The notes beneath the pieces were generated by a model. It did not search any database. It was not told the origin of the DNA and worked only from the letters and a program-made list of their open reading frames with translations. From Litorimonas sp. (GTDB taxonomy: Bacteria; Pseudomonadota; Alphaproteobacteria; Caulobacterales; Maricaulaceae), in NCBI GenBank assembly GCA_029936425.1, contig JAPYSU010000011.1:1-64000 (forward strand): 64,000 nt of DNA. Reading direction: 5' to 3'. A program made the position numbers and the translations under genes. Of the stretch, positions 24,824-33,433 are shown in pieces. Within the stretch, counting starts at the first letter, position 1; the number at the start of each line of letters is the position of its first letter.

Positions 24824-25987
24824 ATGGCAATCGCCACCGAACCGGCTCTGAAGCCGGCCAAAAAACCTGCATGTCCGCATTTTTCCAGCGGGCCGACAGC
24901 TAAACGTCCCGGATGGGACATTTCCAATTTAAACTTAGACGTTCTGGGCCGCTCGCACCGCTCTGCCTTGGGCAAAGAGCGCTTGAAACTCGCCATTGAT
25001 CTGACCAGAGAGGTCCTCGAGGTCCCGGAAGATTACCGTATCGGAATTGTCCCGGCCTCTGATACCGGAGCCGTCGAAATGGCCATGTGGTCCCTTCTCG
25101 GGCCGCGCGGTGTTGATGTCGCCGCTTGGGAAAGTTTCGGCTCCGGTTGGATTACTGACGCGCAGACACAGCTTCCTTTAGATGACCTAAATATTCTCAA
25201 AGGCGAATATGGTCACCTACCCGATTTTTCAAATTATGATGGCACGCGGGATTTGGTCTTTACCTGGAACGGAACCACGTCCGGCGTAAAGATTCCGAAT
25301 GCGGACTTTATCCCGACGGATCGCGACGCTCTTACGATTTGCGACGCGACGTCTGCTGCTTTCGCGCAACCACTCGATTGGGACAAACTCGATGTGATCA
25401 CTTTTTCTTGGCAGAAAGTCATGGGCAGCGAAGCGGGTCACGGCATGCTCATTCTCTCTACGCGCGCTGTAGAACGTCTTGAAAGTTACAATCCACCTTG
25501 GCCTCTCCCCAAACTTTTCCGGATGAAAAAAGGCGGAAAAATCAATGAAGGTATTTTCCAAGGCGCCACAATCAATACGCCGTCCATGCTAGCCGTTGAG
25601 GATTATCTCGACTCTTTAAGCTGGGCTAAATCAATTGGCGGCCTTCCAACCCTTCTGCAGCGCGCAGATGAAAATGCGAAAGTTATTTGGGATTGGGTAG
25701 AGACGACGCCCTGGATTAAAAACCTCGCCGTGAACAAAGACGAGTGGTCCAATACTGGCGTTTGCTTGGTCTTTGACGACAAACGTATCGAAGATAATGC
25801 AGCCTTTTCAAAGGCTTTTGTAAATCTCCTCGCGCAAGAGAACGTAGCTTTGGATTTTGGAAGCTATCGCGACGCGCCTGCAGGTTTACGAATTTGGTGC
25901 GGCTCAGCCGTTGATAAATCTAATCTCGAAGCGCTTGTCCCATGGCTTGATTGGGCGTTTGAAACTCTTATTCAGAAGGAGGGCTAA
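24824..25987 (+). CDS. serC: Phosphoserine aminotransferase
   Basis: Second step of serine synthesis: 3-phosphohydroxypyruvate plus glutamate gives phosphoserine; it also serves pyridoxal phosphate synthesis. The 387-aa protein is of the alphaproteobacterial type. The PLP-binding Lys lies in TFSWQKVMGSEAG, and the phosphate-binding ATINTPS is present. The start has a clear GGAG 8 nt upstream. serA follows after 3 bp, with the serA ribosome site AAGGAGGG inside the serC end, so both are made from one transcript controlled by the leader hairpins. Confidence 0.95.
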   Translation: MAIATEPALKPAKKPACPHFSSGPTAKRPGWDISNLNLDVLGRSHRSALGKERLKLAIDLTREVLEVPEDYRIGIVPASDTGAVEMAMWSLLGPRGVDVAAWESFGSGWITDAQTQLPLDDLNILKGEYGHLPDFSNYDGTRDLVFTWNGTTSGVKIPNADFIPTDRDALTICDATSAAFAQPLDWDKLDVITFSWQKVMGSEAGHGMLILSTRAVERLESYNPPWPLPKLFRMKKGGKINEGIFQGATINTPSMLAVEDYLDSLSWAKSIGGLPTLLQRADENAKVIWDWVETTPWIKNLAVNKDEWSNTGVCLVFDDKRIEDNAAFSKAFVNLLAQENVALDFGSYRDAPAGLRIWCGSAVDKSNLEALVPWLDWAFETLIQKEG

Positions 25988-25990
25988 CTC

Positions 25991-27565
25991 ATGCCTAAAG
26001 TTTTAATTGCTGATAAAATGTCCTCTGCGGCAACTCAGGTTTTCAAAAATCGCGGCGTTGATGTCGATGTTATTACGGGTCTTTCCAAAGAAGAGCTAAT
26101 TGACATCATCGGAGAATATGACGGACTTGCGGTTCGATCCACAACACGTCCTGATGCTGAAATTATCAAATCCGCCAAAAACCTGAAAGTGATCGGACGC
26201 GCCGGAATTGGCGTTGACAATGTCGATATTAAAGCCGCGACAGATCAGGGCGTCGTTGTCATGAACACACCGTTCGGCAATGCGGTAACCACAGCCGAGC
26301 ATGCGATTGCCATGCTCTTTTCCGCTGCCCGCCAGATACCATCCGCCTCTACCCGTACCCAAAACGGCGAATGGCCAAAAAGTGACTTCAAAGGTGTTGA
26401 GCTGTTTAACAAGACACTCGGCGTCATTGGCTGTGGGAACATTGGCACTTTGGTAGCTGAACGCGCGCTCGGATTGAAAATGAAGGTCATTGCTTTTGAC
26501 CCTTACCTCACTCCGGAGCGCGCTGTGAAGCTAGGCGTCGAAAAAGTTGAGCTGGACGCACTATTCCAGCGCGCAGATGCGATTACCCTGCACACGCCAT
26601 TGGTCGACAGCACGAAAGGTATAGTTTCACGCGAACGCCTCGGAATGACCAAACCAGGCGTCATCATTGTAAACTGCGCGCGCGGCGGATTAGTTGACGA
26701 AGAGGCGTTAAAAGACGCTCTCGAGGCCGGCCATGTCCGCGGCGCGGCGCTTGACGTTTTCGCTGTCGAACCTGCAAAAGAGCACCCTCTGTTCGGCACA
26801 CCGAACTTTATTGCGACCCCTCACCTCGGCGCTTCCACATTAGAAGCGCAGGAAAATGTGGCCGTGCAGGTGGCAGAGCAAATGGCGGACTACCTTTTGA
26901 CCGGCGCGGTAAGTAATGCGCTCAACACGCCGTCTATTACGGCTGAAGAAGCCCCTCGCCTCAAACCTTTTGTTGAATTGGCGGACAAGCTTGGCGTCCT
27001 GACAGGTCAGCTCCTTCACGCTCCGATCAAGTCCGTAGAGTTCACCTATAAAGGCGCGGTCACGCAGCTAAACACGAATCCTGTGACTGCCGCCGCTCTT
27101 GCGGGTCTGCTCAAGGCAGCCATGCCGGATGTGAACATGGTCTCCGCGCCCGTTCTTGCAAAAGAGCGCGGGATTGAGGTCAAGGAGTCCTATGTCGACG
27201 AGGCGGAACGAGCCGAGTCGCTTATCCGTCTCACCGTAACAACGACAGAGCGTAAATATGTTGTTGTTGGCACAATTTATCGCGGTGAGCCTCGCATCGT
27301 CCGCCTCTTTGGCGTTCCAATGGATGCGGCCTTCTCGCCAAATATGGTCTATGTCCGAAATGAAGATAAGCCCGGCTTTATCGGACGTCTCGGTGCCGTC
27401 TTGGGGGATAACAAGGTCAATATCGCAACATTTTCCTTGGGCCGTATGAAGAAAGGCGACGAAGCGGTTTGTCTAGTCAGCGTAGACGAGCCGATATCAG
27501 AGTCAGTTGCCAAACAGATCAAATCTCTCGACGCAGTTAAAATTGTCGATGTTGTTTCTCTGTAA
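25991..27565 (+). CDS. serA: D-3-phosphoglycerate dehydrogenase (ACT-domain form)
   Basis: Oxidises 3-phosphoglycerate to 3-phosphohydroxypyruvate with NAD, first step of serine synthesis. The 524-aa long form has the NAD-binding motif VIGCGNIG (about 147-154), the catalytic Arg in NCARGGLVDE, the catalytic His in ATPHLGAST, an intervening allosteric substrate-binding domain, and a C-terminal ACT domain (about 450-524, MVYVRNEDKPGFIGRLGAVLGD) that usually senses serine. It follows serC by 3 bp. Confidence 0.96.
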   Translation: MPKVLIADKMSSAATQVFKNRGVDVDVITGLSKEELIDIIGEYDGLAVRSTTRPDAEIIKSAKNLKVIGRAGIGVDNVDIKAATDQGVVVMNTPFGNAVTTAEHAIAMLFSAARQIPSASTRTQNGEWPKSDFKGVELFNKTLGVIGCGNIGTLVAERALGLKMKVIAFDPYLTPERAVKLGVEKVELDALFQRADAITLHTPLVDSTKGIVSRERLGMTKPGVIIVNCARGGLVDEEALKDALEAGHVRGAALDVFAVEPAKEHPLFGTPNFIATPHLGASTLEAQENVAVQVAEQMADYLLTGAVSNALNTPSITAEEAPRLKPFVELADKLGVLTGQLLHAPIKSVEFTYKGAVTQLNTNPVTAAALAGLLKAAMPDVNMVSAPVLAKERGIEVKESYVDEAERAESLIRLTVTTTERKYVVVGTIYRGEPRIVRLFGVPMDAAFSPNMVYVRNEDKPGFIGRLGAVLGDNKVNIATFSLGRMKKGDEAVCLVSVDEPISESVAKQIKSLDAVKIVDVVSL

Positions 27566-27592
27566 CCAACTGGCTCGAGAATAAAGTTTAAG

Positions 27593-27615
27593 GCAGGGTT
27601 TCGGCCCCGCTTTTT
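27593..27615 (+). terminator. Probable terminator after serC-serA
   Basis: A short stem (GC-GGG with CCC-GC around one A/C mismatch, loop of 6) is followed by five T, 28 bp after the serA stop codon. Confidence 0.6.
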
Positions 27616-27713
27616 ATGAAAAATGAAAAGTGATCACCTCAATATCAGCCTTTCTAATCAATCTGGAGATAACTCCCGACGGAGACTCGCTTTGAGAGAA
27701 TTTTTCGGTTATT

Positions 27714-27764
27714 GCCGCAACGAATAATTGCCGGCGCAGCTATTCAGTAGCAGGCGCCTTTTTT
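27714..27764 (+). promoter_or_regulatory. Attenuator-like leader of purA
   Basis: A terminator-type hairpin, GGCGC (27733-27737)/GCGCC (27754-27758) enclosing GCTA/TAGC, ends in six T (27759-27764) only 13 nt before the purA ATG. An alternative hairpin, GCCGCAA (27714-27720)/TTGCCGGC (27728-27735) with one bulge, shares bases 27733-27735 with the first. Such mutually exclusive stems are what an attenuator needs. Confidence 0.45.
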
Positions 27765-27777
27765 ATGCGAGTATTAT

Positions 27778-29070
27778 ATGGCCAATGTAGTTGTTGTTGG
27801 ATCCCAATGGGGCGATGAAGGAAAAGGCAAGATCGTCGACTGGCTATCAAGCCGCGCCGATGTGGTTGTTCGCTTCCAAGGTGGTCATAACGCCGGACAT
27901 ACACTCGTTGTGGACGGAACGGTTTATAAACTTTCACTGCTTCCCTCCGGTATTGTTCGCGGCGGCAAGCTCTCAGTTATCGGCAATGGCGTGGTCCTTG
28001 ATCCCTGGGCCTTTCTGGATGAAATGGAACGTATTAAGGATCAAGGCGTCAAAATAACGCCGGAAGACCTGCTCATCTCTGAGTCGACCGCTCTTATTCT
28101 TCCGATCCACTCCGAACTGGATGGCATCCGCGAAAATCGTGTCGACGGTATCAAGATTGGCACCACGAAACGCGGTATTGGTCCCGCTTACGAAGATAAA
28201 GTCGCCCGCCGCGCTATTCGGGTTTGTGACCTGGCCGACAAAGAGCATTTATTGGCGCGTATAAAAAACCTGCTTCATCACCACAATGCGCTGCGCGTCG
28301 GGTTGGGTCAGCCGGAAACTGACGCCAAGGAATTGACGGAAAAGCTCCTCGAAATCGCCCCGAAAATTTTACCGTTTTCCGCACCCGTCTGGCACGCCCT
28401 GCACGAAGCTCAACAAGCCGAAAAACGCATCTTATTTGAAGGCGCTCAAGGCGCTATGCTCGACATCGATCACGGCACTTATCCTTTCGTCACCAGCTCC
28501 AACACCATTGCTGGCCAAGCCGCAGCAGGATCGGGCATGGGGCCGGGCGCGCTGAATTACGTCCTGGGGATTACCAAGGCCTATACGACACGCGTGGGCG
28601 AAGGCCCTTTCCCGACGGAGCTAAACGACGAGATCGGACAACGTCTGGGTGACCGCGGCCACGAATTCGGAACGGTAACCGGACGGCAGCGTCGCTGCGG
28701 CTGGTTTGACGCGGTTATGGTTCGTCAGGCCATCATCACCGGCGGGATTACAGGCATTGCGCTGACCAAACTCGATGTTCTGGATGGGTTGGAAGAACTT
28801 AAAATCTGCGTGGGCTACAAACTGGACGGAAAAGAAATCAAGCGCCTTCCGGCCGGCGCCGCCAACCAAGCCAATGTTGAACCAATCTACGAGAAGATGT
28901 CAGGCTGGCAGGGCAGCACGCAAGGTGCGCGGAGCTGGGCCGACTTGCCCGCAGAAGCCGTGAAATATGTTCGCCACATCGAAGAACTGATCGGCTGTCC
29001 GGTATCTATGGTTTCAACGTCTCCGGAACGCGAAGACGTCATCCTTATGCGAGATCCGTTTAAATCCTAA
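27778..29070 (+). CDS. purA: Adenylosuccinate synthetase
   Basis: Joins IMP and aspartate using GTP, the first committed step to AMP. The 430-aa protein starts MANVVVVGSQWGDEGKGK, which carries the catalytic Asp and the GTP-binding GDEGKGK loop; VTGRQRRCGWFD and the C-terminal STSPERED base-contact motif are also present. Length and order are normal. It follows serA at some distance, on the same strand, and an intrinsic-terminator-like hairpin lies in its leader, so it is probably a separate unit. Only a weak ribosome site is visible. Confidence 0.97.
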   Translation: MANVVVVGSQWGDEGKGKIVDWLSSRADVVVRFQGGHNAGHTLVVDGTVYKLSLLPSGIVRGGKLSVIGNGVVLDPWAFLDEMERIKDQGVKITPEDLLISESTALILPIHSELDGIRENRVDGIKIGTTKRGIGPAYEDKVARRAIRVCDLADKEHLLARIKNLLHHHNALRVGLGQPETDAKELTEKLLEIAPKILPFSAPVWHALHEAQQAEKRILFEGAQGAMLDIDHGTYPFVTSSNTIAGQAAAGSGMGPGALNYVLGITKAYTTRVGEGPFPTELNDEIGQRLGDRGHEFGTVTGRQRRCGWFDAVMVRQAIITGGITGIALTKLDVLDGLEELKICVGYKLDGKEIKRLPAGAANQANVEPIYEKMSGWQGSTQGARSWADLPAEAVKYVRHIEELIGCPVSMVSTSPEREDVILMRDPFKS

Positions 29071-29093
29071 GCGTGGCTTGGGCTAAACTGGCC

Positions 29094-29963
29094 TTATTTA
29101 AGTGACTTGAGCGCGGCGAAGGGGTTGTCTGACTTTGTCTTATCCTCTTCCTCGCTTTCCTCACGCGCCAGGCCATGATTGAGCGGTCCATGACCGTCAG
29201 TAGAGCCAAAACCAGGAGCCGTGCGGATGGCTTCGAAAACAAATTCCCGGGCCACCATGACGGCGGCATCCAAAGACATGCCCAAAGCCATATTCGCAGC
29301 CACTGCGCTTGCCAGGGTGCACCCTGTCCCATGAGTATGACGTGTATAGAGCCGCGGACCTGACATTACATTGGCCCCTTCCTCGCTCACCAAAACATCG
29401 ACCACGGATTTGGTCGAAAGATGTCCGCCTTTCATGAGCGCCGCGTAAACCCCTTTTTCCAAAAGCGCGTCGCCTGCCTTGGTCAGGTCATCCACATCCT
29501 CAATTTTTATGCCGGAGAGCCATTCGCCTTCGGGTACATTTGGCGTGACCAAATCTGCAAGAGGTAGCAATTTCGTTTTCAACGCTTCCATTGCGTCGTC
29601 TTGCAAAAGGGTATCGCCCGATGTCGCAACAGCAACCGGGTCAAGCACGATAAAGGCGTCCAGGCCTTCTATTTCTTTAGCGACGGCCTCGATAATCTCC
29701 TTCGTTCCCAGCATGCCAATCTTAACAACATCAACGCCTATATCCGATACGCACGCCTTTATCTGCGCCCGCACGAGGTCGGCGTTCAGGAATTCCACCT
29801 GTTCCACGCCCAGTGTATTCTGGACGGTGATCGCCGTGATGGCCGTCATGGAATAGGCGCCAAACGCGGCGCAAGTTTTAATATCTGCCTGTATCCCTGC
29901 CCCGCCGGAGGAGTCGGAGCCTGCGATAATAAGAACACGGCCTTCGGGTTTATTTTCAGTCAT
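29094..29963 (-). CDS. thiD: Hydroxymethylpyrimidine/phosphomethylpyrimidine kinase
   Basis: Phosphorylates HMP and HMP phosphate to the diphosphate used for thiamine assembly. A ribokinase-fold enzyme of 289 aa: substrate motif GSDSSGGAGIQADIK near the N-terminus and the anion-hole/catalytic motif HTHGTGCTLASAV near residue 210. There is no fused ThiE domain; the last 35 residues are acidic and Lys-rich, and poorly conserved. It overlaps the TM2-protein gene by 4 nt (ATGA) and probably shares the folP transcript. No riboswitch is seen before it. Confidence 0.93.
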   Translation of the reverse strand: MTENKPEGRVLIIAGSDSSGGAGIQADIKTCAAFGAYSMTAITAITVQNTLGVEQVEFLNADLVRAQIKACVSDIGVDVVKIGMLGTKEIIEAVAKEIEGLDAFIVLDPVAVATSGDTLLQDDAMEALKTKLLPLADLVTPNVPEGEWLSGIKIEDVDDLTKAGDALLEKGVYAALMKGGHLSTKSVVDVLVSEEGANVMSGPRLYTRHTHGTGCTLASAVAANMALGMSLDAAVMVAREFVFEAIRTAPGFGSTDGHGPLNHGLAREESEEEDKTKSDNPFAALKSLK

Positions 29964-30553
29964 GATGATTCCTTTTCAGGTCGTCTGGAGACTATTAAAA
30001 GGTGAATGAGGAATATGAGAACTCCAGTAAAGAATATGATTGCTGCAACATCTCGCCAGAGGTCATCACGAACACTTGTGAATATCATTATTACAGATGC
30101 AGCAATAGCCAAGAGAACAGTCGGCCTTAATACAGAATACTTTCCAATTTCTCCGTGGCAGTTCGGCTCTTTAGCAATTGACTGGCCAAATGCTCCCAAG
30201 TTGGCAGCTCTAATGCGTTTTGGGAGCCTACGCCATTCATACACTCCTATTGGAATAGCAATTACCAAATAAATGAGTAAAGAAACTGTCTCCACGACGT
30301 CATCCGGGAGAAATGAGAAAAACCGCTGCATAGAAAAAGTCAGAAGAATTGAAAAAATACAATAAATCGAAGCCCAAATTCCTCCCGCCCGGTAATCCCA
30401 AAGATAAAAACGGTGCGCACCAACAGAGAAACCCAAAACAAGCCAGAGCCTTGCCCAAATTAGCTGACGAGGCTTCTTATCTTCGATGTGGTATTTTCGT
30501 CCAGGTTTATCCGGATTTCTATACTTCAACCAAGGCTTTCGGCTATTTTTCAT
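29960..30553 (-). CDS. TM2-domain-like membrane protein
   Basis: The protein (197 aa) has a basic N-terminus and four hydrophobic segments. The first pair carries the TM2 signature GAHRFYLWDYRAGGIW, with the Gly/His/Phe/Tyr pattern seen in that family; the second pair is near the C-terminus. TM2 proteins have no settled molecular role. It overlaps folP by 11 bp and thiD by 4 nt, so it sits inside an operon of folate and thiamine pyrimidine genes. The link may be just transcriptional. Confidence 0.65.
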   Translation of the reverse strand: MKNSRKPWLKYRNPDKPGRKYHIEDKKPRQLIWARLWLVLGFSVGAHRFYLWDYRAGGIWASIYCIFSILLTFSMQRFFSFLPDDVVETVSLLIYLVIAIPIGVYEWRRLPKRIRAANLGAFGQSIAKEPNCHGEIGKYSVLRPTVLLAIAASVIMIFTSVRDDLWRDVAAIIFFTGVLIFLIHLLIVSRRPEKESS

Positions 30554-31370
30554 TCGCCATAGCCTCCCACACTTTCATCGCCTGTACTGTCTCGCTTACA
30601 TCGTGAACCCGTACGATAGCTGCGCCCGCCTGAGCCGACCAGAGGGCGGCGGCAAGGCTCCCGCCTAAGCGGTCATCTGCACTGCTTCCGTCGATGCGCC
30701 CTATAAAGCTCTTTCGCGAAGCGCCCATCAAAATAGGACAGCCAAGGGATTTGAATTCGGCCAGATGATGCAAGATCGCCAAGTTGTCTTCTTGCCGTTT
30801 TCCGAAACCAATACCCGGGTCGAGCGTGATATTCTCTCTGTCCACGCCAGCGAAATCCAATGCATCTATACGTTTGGCGAGATAATCTTTCACTTCGGCG
30901 ACAGCGTTTTCGTAGTGCGGATTATGTTGCATGGTTTCCGGCGATCCCTGCATATGCATGAGGATAACGGGACAGCCAAGTTCCGCCGCGATCTTTTCTG
31001 ATGAAGCATCGAAAGTCAGCGCCGTCACGTCATTCCAGATATCGGCTCCGGCCAGAATAGCCGCCTGGGCCACTTCGGATTTGCGCGTATCGATTGAAAT
31101 GACCGGACCGACTTCTTTGTCTTTTGTACCTTCCCGCAGGGCCACTATCACAGGAACGGTGCGCATGATTTCTTCGGCTACAGAGACTTCCTCTGCGCCC
31201 GGGCGCGTGCTTTCACCGCCAATATCGATAATATCTGCCCCTTGCTCCCAGAGCCGCATGGCGCCTTTTACCGCCAGTTCCAACCCATCATAACGTCCGC
31301 CATCCGAAAAACTGTCCGGCGTGGCATTCAGGATGCCCATGATTTTCGGTCTGGTGAACTTCGTGGTCAT
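30543..31370 (-). CDS. folP: Dihydropteroate synthase
   Basis: Condenses 4-aminobenzoate with dihydropterin pyrophosphate in folate synthesis and is the target of sulfonamides. The 275-aa protein has the pterin-binding motifs MGILNATPDSFSDGG and DIGGESTRPGA, the Asp in SIDTRKSEVA, and the substrate loop GASRKSFIG. A TTG at 31379 would add three residues; the ATG at 31370 is used here. A strong terminator lies 3-10 bp upstream, so the gene may depend on read-through or a promoter within ftsH. Confidence 0.95.
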   Translation of the reverse strand: MTTKFTRPKIMGILNATPDSFSDGGRYDGLELAVKGAMRLWEQGADIIDIGGESTRPGAEEVSVAEEIMRTVPVIVALREGTKDKEVGPVISIDTRKSEVAQAAILAGADIWNDVTALTFDASSEKIAAELGCPVILMHMQGSPETMQHNPHYENAVAEVKDYLAKRIDALDFAGVDRENITLDPGIGFGKRQEDNLAILHHLAEFKSLGCPILMGASRKSFIGRIDGSSADDRLGGSLAAALWSAQAGAAIVRVHDVSETVQAMKVWEAMANEK

Positions 31371-31382
31371 GTCATTCAAATG

Positions 31383-31403
31383 AAAACCCCGCCGAAGCGG
31401 GGT
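31383..31403 (-). terminator. Rho-independent terminator between ftsH and folP
   Basis: On the minus strand ACCCCGC-TTCG-GCGGGGT, a 7-bp stem with the very stable UUCG tetraloop, then TTTT. It lies 10 bp after the ftsH stop and almost touches the folP start, so it should limit folP/TM2/thiD expression from the ftsH promoter. Confidence 0.88.
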
Positions 31404-31412
31404 GTTTTAAAA

Positions 31413-33344
31413 TTATGCTTTTGCGGGACCGCCCAAGCCCTTGGGCTTTTTCGTGGTCGGCACAGCCGCGACAGCTGGCTTTGTTTTCCCGCCATCCGGA
31501 CGTTTTGGCTTAATCCCGTCAGAGAGAAGGACTTTGATTTCATCACCGGAGAGCGTTTCATATTCCAGAAGCGCCTCGGCCAAAGTCTTCCAGTCCTTCT
31601 TTTTTTTCTTCAGGATTTCGAGAGCTTTTTCATGAGCTTCTGTAACGAAGCGTTTGATTTCAGTCTCAATGAGCTTGGAGGTCTCAGGCGAAATCGCTGT
31701 GCCCCGGCCTATGCCCGGAACGAAACTGCTCTGATCATTGTCCTTATAGGCAATCGGGCCAATTGCGTCTGATAAACCGTATTCCGTTACCATCGCAGTC
31801 GCGATTTTGGTGACATGTTCAATGTCAGAGCTGGCGCCGGAGGTTACCTTGTCATAGCCAAACTTTATTTCCTCGGCCGCTCGCCCGCCCATCGCCATGG
31901 CCATGGACGCAATCATTTCCTGACGGCTCTGCGAAATCTGGTCCCGCTCGGGCAGGTACTGGACCATACCTAGAGCGCGTCCACGCGGAATAATTGTTGC
32001 CTTATGGATTGGCAGGCTGCCGGGCATATTCAAACCGACGATAGCGTGTCCCGCTTCGTGATAGGCGGTCATTTGCTTTTCTTCATCCGACATAGCCAAC
32101 GTACGACGCTCAGCCCCCATCATCACCTTATCCCTAGCGTCCTCAAATTCACGCATCGTGATTTTGAGTTTATTACGCCGGGCCGAAAGAAGCGCAGCCT
32201 CGTTGACCAAATTGGCCAAATCCGCACCGGAAAAGCCGGGCGTTCCGCGCGCGATATATTTAATATCCAGATCGGCGGCAATCGGCTTGCCTTTCATGTG
32301 AACTTCAAGAATTTTCTCGCGACCTGAAATATCAGGGTAAGGCACTTCGATTTGACGGTCGAAACGACCTGGACGGAGAAGCGCTTTATCCAGGACATCA
32401 GGGCGGTTGGTCGCGGCGATGAGGATAACACCTTCCTGACCATCAAATCCGTCCATCTCGACCAAAAGCTGGTTCAAGGTCTGCTCACGTTCTTCATGCC
32501 CGCCGGAGGTTCCGACACCGCGGTGGCGGCCTACAGCGTCAATCTCGTCAATAAAGATAATACAGGGCGCATGTTTCCGCGCATCGGCAAACATTTCCCG
32601 CACGCGGGACGCGCCGACACCGACAAACATTTCAACGAAGTCGGAACCCGAAATTGTAAAGAACGGTACGCCCGCTTCGCCGGCAACAGCCCGCGCCAAA
32701 AGCGTTTTACCCGTTCCGGGAGGGCCCACCAATAATGCGCCCGTTGGAATACGCGCACCGAGGCGGGTAAAGCGGGATGGGTCCCGTAAGAATTCAACGA
32801 CCTCTTTTAAGTCATCTTTTGCGGCCTCAACCCCGGCTACATCATCAAAAGTCTTTTTCTGAGTGTTTTCCGTCAGCATTTTCGCTTTGGATTTTCCGAA
32901 GCTCATAGCGCCGCCGCGACCGCCGCCCTGCATGGAACGGAAGAAGAGGAAGAAGATACCAACAATCAGAAGAAGGGGAAGAACGCTCATCAACAGACCG
33001 ACAAGAACGCTTTGCTCCTGTTTGTCCGCATATTCGTAAGGAATATCCGTCGTAGCCAAAAGGTCGCCCGCCTTGTCATCAAAAAACGGAATATTGGCGA
33101 CATAATCAGTCCCGTCATTTCGTTTACCGGTGACAATGCGCTCGTCCTGATTAATGGTCGCGCTTGAAATATTGCCTTGTTTTACCTGTTGGCTAAACTG
33201 GCTAAAGTTCAGTTCGTTCTCTTCAGGAACAGAATTAAAATTCCCCTGAGTAACGGTTATCATTACGAGGAACATCGCAATGATTAGCCCCCATACCGCA
33301 ATATTGCGCATATTGAAATTTGGGGGTGGGTTTTCGTTTTTCAT
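31413..33344 (-). CDS. ftsH: ATP-dependent zinc metalloprotease FtsH
   Basis: A membrane-anchored AAA+ protease that degrades misfolded membrane proteins and regulators such as the heat-shock sigma factor. The 643-aa protein has two membrane helices (about 14-32 and 113-134) framing a periplasmic domain, Walker A GPPGTGKT at 207-214, Walker B IIFIDEID, the arginine-finger region RPGRFDR, and the zinc motif HEAGH at 429-433. The C-terminus is Lys/Pro rich. It lies between tilS and folP, a common order in alphaproteobacteria. Confidence 0.97.
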   Translation of the reverse strand: MKNENPPPNFNMRNIAVWGLIIAMFLVMITVTQGNFNSVPEENELNFSQFSQQVKQGNISSATINQDERIVTGKRNDGTDYVANIPFFDDKAGDLLATTDIPYEYADKQEQSVLVGLLMSVLPLLLIVGIFFLFFRSMQGGGRGGAMSFGKSKAKMLTENTQKKTFDDVAGVEAAKDDLKEVVEFLRDPSRFTRLGARIPTGALLVGPPGTGKTLLARAVAGEAGVPFFTISGSDFVEMFVGVGASRVREMFADARKHAPCIIFIDEIDAVGRHRGVGTSGGHEEREQTLNQLLVEMDGFDGQEGVILIAATNRPDVLDKALLRPGRFDRQIEVPYPDISGREKILEVHMKGKPIAADLDIKYIARGTPGFSGADLANLVNEAALLSARRNKLKITMREFEDARDKVMMGAERRTLAMSDEEKQMTAYHEAGHAIVGLNMPGSLPIHKATIIPRGRALGMVQYLPERDQISQSRQEMIASMAMAMGGRAAEEIKFGYDKVTSGASSDIEHVTKIATAMVTEYGLSDAIGPIAYKDNDQSSFVPGIGRGTAISPETSKLIETEIKRFVTEAHEKALEILKKKKKDWKTLAEALLEYETLSGDEIKVLLSDGIKPKRPDGGKTKPAVAAVPTTKKPKGLGGPAKA

Positions 33345-33433
33345 CTGATTGCCTTGTGCAAAGTCGTGCTACCTTATCACATAAGAAAGTCCGCGCCAAA
33401 ATAAAGCCTGTATAAGCTTAATTCTACATACAA

